Source: Acidimicrobiaceae bacterium
GTDB lineage: Bacteria > Actinomycetota > Acidimicrobiia > Acidimicrobiales > RAAP-2
Direction: 5' to 3'
Length of the DNA stretch: 22,472 nucleotides
NCBI GenBank assembly: GCA_003164275.1
Contig: PLSY01000308.1
Coordinates: 1-22,472, forward strand
Part shown: piece by piece, positions 21,071 to 22,472 of the stretch
Layout of the letters: the number at the start of each line of letters is the position of its first letter
Numbering within the stretch: the stretch's first letter is position 1
The notes under the pieces: generated by a model
Database searches by the model: none
What the model saw: only the letters and a program-made list of their open reading frames with translations
What the model was told of the DNA's origin: nothing
Program-made: the position numbers and the translations under genes

Positions 21071-22300
21071 GGCGGTTTCAACCGGTGAGCGCAACGAACT
21101 CGGCGAACTTCTCTGATGGTGTCATGAATCCGAGTGTGGCGCGAGGCCTTCCGTTGAGACTGCGTTGAATGCGTCTCAGATCGGCGGCTGAATGCTGCGA
21201 GAGGTCGGTGCCCTTGGGCATGTATTGGCGCAGGAGCCCATTGGTGTTCTCGTTGGAACCTCGTTGCCAGGGCGAGCGTGGGTCGCAGAAGTAGACCTGG
21301 ATCCCGGTGTCGACGGTGAAGCCGGCGTGTCGATGCATCTCTTTGCCCTGATCCCAGGTGATGGTCTGGAACAGCTGCTTGGGCAGCTTGCGGACCGCCC
21401 GTCGCATCGCCTCGTCCACGTGTATCGGAAACCGTCCATCGGGCAGATGCAGCAGCATCACATAGCGACTCGACCGCTCAACCAGGGTGCCCACGGCGGA
21501 GTCCCCGTTCTTGCCAATGATCAGGTCGCCTTCCCAGTGCCCTGGGATGGCCCGGTCCTCGATCTCTTGGGGCCGCTCGCTGATCATGACCATCCCTGGA
21601 ATGCGCCCTCGGGTCTCGATTCGGCCTTGGGGGCGACGTTGGGCCCGCCCACTACGCAGGCAGCGGGTCAACTCGCGACGTAGCTCGCCCCGACCCTGGA
21701 CGAACAACGACTGATAGATCGTCTCGTGGCTCACCTGCATCATCGGGTCGTCAGGGAACTCGAGACGCAGTCGCGCCGAGATCTCCTGGGGACTCCACAA
21801 CCTCTCGAGCCACGCCGTGACCTGGACCTTGAGCTGAGAATGATCCAGTTTGGCTCGCTTCGGCCGTCGGGCAGCCTGTCGGGCTCGACAGTGCCCACGC
21901 CAGGCCCCGTAGTTGGCGATTCCGCCGTTGGCCGCGACCTCCCGGGTGACTGTCGACGGAGCCCGATCGAGCTGGCGAGCAATCGATGACATCGACTCGC
22001 CGCGCGCCAGGCCCACCAAGATGTCCTCGCGCTCCTCGGCGCTCAGTCGACCAGGAGCAGGACTCCACTCGTCGATCTTGCCCGGTCGAACCTGAGTGCC
22101 GCTCAAGGTCACGGCCACTGAGCCCATCGAGACCCCCAGATCACGTTCGATCTGTCGATAGCTACAGCCCTTGGATCGAAGGCGATGGACCATCTGCTTC
22201 TGCTCTCGCGTCATCTGGATCTTCACTGGCACTCTCCTCGGTCAGGGCAACAGAGCGTTGCCTGTCCGTCGAGTCGTTGCAGTGACCCCTTGAAACCGCC
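21071..22300 (-). mobile_element. Complete IS30-family insertion sequence
   Basis: A 1230-bp element with imperfect terminal inverted repeats of about 27 bp (22 of 27 identical). Both ends begin GGCGGTTTCAA reading inward, at 21071 (plus strand) and 22300 (minus strand). It is flanked by GGT direct repeats and has one intact transposase gene. The transposase TGA stop lies inside the left terminal repeat (21078-21080). Intact gene and ends suggest a recent, possibly active insertion. Confidence 0.93.
21078..22226 (-). CDS. IS30-family transposase
   Basis: An intact DDE transposase of 382 residues from the GTG at 22226, chosen because GAGGAG lies 7 bases upstream; GTG at 22232 would add two residues. 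The N-terminal part has two helix-turn-helix regions: KGCSYRQIERDLGVSMGSVA and LSAEEREDILVGLARGESMS followed by IARQLDRAPSTVTREV, the IS30 end-binding domain. The integrase core shows GHWEGDLIIG (D234), TWDQGKEM (D292) and RGSNENTNGLLRQYMP (E326). The 33 residues between the last two acids match the IS30 D-D-(33)-E layout. SLNGRPRATLGFMTP near the C-terminus is also characteristic. The gene fills nearly the whole element, and there is no sign of frameshift or decay. Confidence 0.97.
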   Translation of the reverse strand: MKIQMTREQKQMVHRLRSKGCSYRQIERDLGVSMGSVAVTLSGTQVRPGKIDEWSPAPGRLSAEEREDILVGLARGESMSSIARQLDRAPSTVTREVAANGGIANYGAWRGHCRARQAARRPKRAKLDHSQLKVQVTAWLERLWSPQEISARLRLEFPDDPMMQVSHETIYQSLFVQGRGELRRELTRCLRSGRAQRRPQGRIETRGRIPGMVMISERPQEIEDRAIPGHWEGDLIIGKNGDSAVGTLVERSSRYVMLLHLPDGRFPIHVDEAMRRAVRKLPKQLFQTITWDQGKEMHRHAGFTVDTGIQVYFCDPRSPWQRGSNENTNGLLRQYMPKGTDLSQHSAADLRRIQRSLNGRPRATLGFMTPSEKFAEFVALTG

Positions 22301-22303
22301 GGT
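22301..22303. repeat. IS30 target-site duplication, right copy
   Basis: GGT, partner of 21068-21070. Joining the two flanks with a single GGT restores the codons for RPQTN of the IS481 transposase. Confidence 0.75.
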
Positions 22304-22472
22304 CGATAGGGCCTGGTCTTGCGGTGCTTGATGTCGCCGAGCGTCTTGTCGAAGAGCTTGCTCCGATAACAGCTCCCGTTGTCCGTGAGCACCTCTTCGA
22401 CAGCGATTCCCAACTCGTCGAACCATGCCTCTGCGCGTTTCCAGAATTCGGATGCGGTCTCTTTGCGCTCGT
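22301..22472 (-). pseudogene. IS481 transposase, central fragment (runs off the window)
   Basis: Reading leftwards from the window edge on the minus strand: ERKETASEFWKRAEAWFDEL, then GIAVEEVLTDNGSCYRSKLF and HRKTRPYRP. It contains the second catalytic aspartate (LTDNGS) of the IS481 integrase core. The frame is cut by the IS30 insertion exactly within RP/QTNG. The N-terminal helix-turn-helix part lies beyond the window. Confidence 0.9.

Larger units (their letters stand above)
20871..22472 (-). mobile_element. IS481-family element, partial, interrupted by IS30
   Basis: The lower end is placed at TGTAGTGACC (20871), fitting the TGT...ACA ends of the family. The element continues past the window edge. 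It carries a single DDE transposase on the minus strand, broken at 21068-22303 by an IS30-family insertion, so it cannot make its own full transposase. Confidence 0.75.

Noticed and set aside
1..22472. CRISPR arrays or tandem repeat arrays
   Set aside because: No regularly spaced repeats were seen on reading either strand.

Overview
The window looks like an accessory region of a high-GC actinobacterial chromosome. The evidence is the GC-rich coding with GTG and TTG starts, an F420-type (Ddn-family) reductase, a PadR/HAAS/ABC cassette, NarL-type sensing, and start codons placed 6-7 bases after a TANNNT -10 box (leaderless style). The exact lineage cannot be fixed from sequence alone; an acidimicrobial-like actinobacterium is only a guess. 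No rRNA, tRNA or CRISPR array was seen.

Left part (1-4272): a catabolic-looking group. A type I extradiol ring-cleavage dioxygenase (plus strand) faces away from a ketopantoate-reductase-like oxidoreductase and a class II aldolase/adducin-like protein (minus strand). Two well-formed promoters sit back to back between them. A MarR regulator with its own operator-like palindrome follows. A gene-poor stretch (3574-4272) comes next.

Middle (4273-11804): a secreted penicillin-binding/beta-lactamase-like serine hydrolase; a Ddn-family reductase plus TetR regulator driven by a promoter carrying two palindromic operators; a convergent cytochrome P450 with an altered I-helix motif; a truncated IS3 orfA; and a PadR-HAAS-ATPase-permease operon whose promoter carries a perfect 19-bp palindrome.

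Right part (11895-20433): a double-hotdog thioesterase, a lipoprotein with a phosphodiester-glycosidase-like domain, and a decayed second copy of the thioesterase 3' end. Next is a tightly overlapped minus-strand operon (ABC ATPase, permease, histidine kinase, response regulator) with a GC-rich inverted repeat upstream. A PCMT-like methyltransferase and an erythromycin-esterase-family hydrolase follow, bracketed by two near-identical hairpins.

Right end (20871-22472): a nested insertion. An intact IS30-family element (1230 bp, about 27-bp inverted repeats, 3-bp duplication) sits inside an IS481-family transposase gene. Removing it with one repeat copy restores the IS481 reading frame. The IS481 element abuts an ACTAGG target, which supplies the transposase stop codon.

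No wholly new defence or mobile system is evident. The most distinctive signals are the operator-promoter architectures, the nested insertion, the hairpin-flanked PCMT/esterase pair and enzymes missing signature residues.
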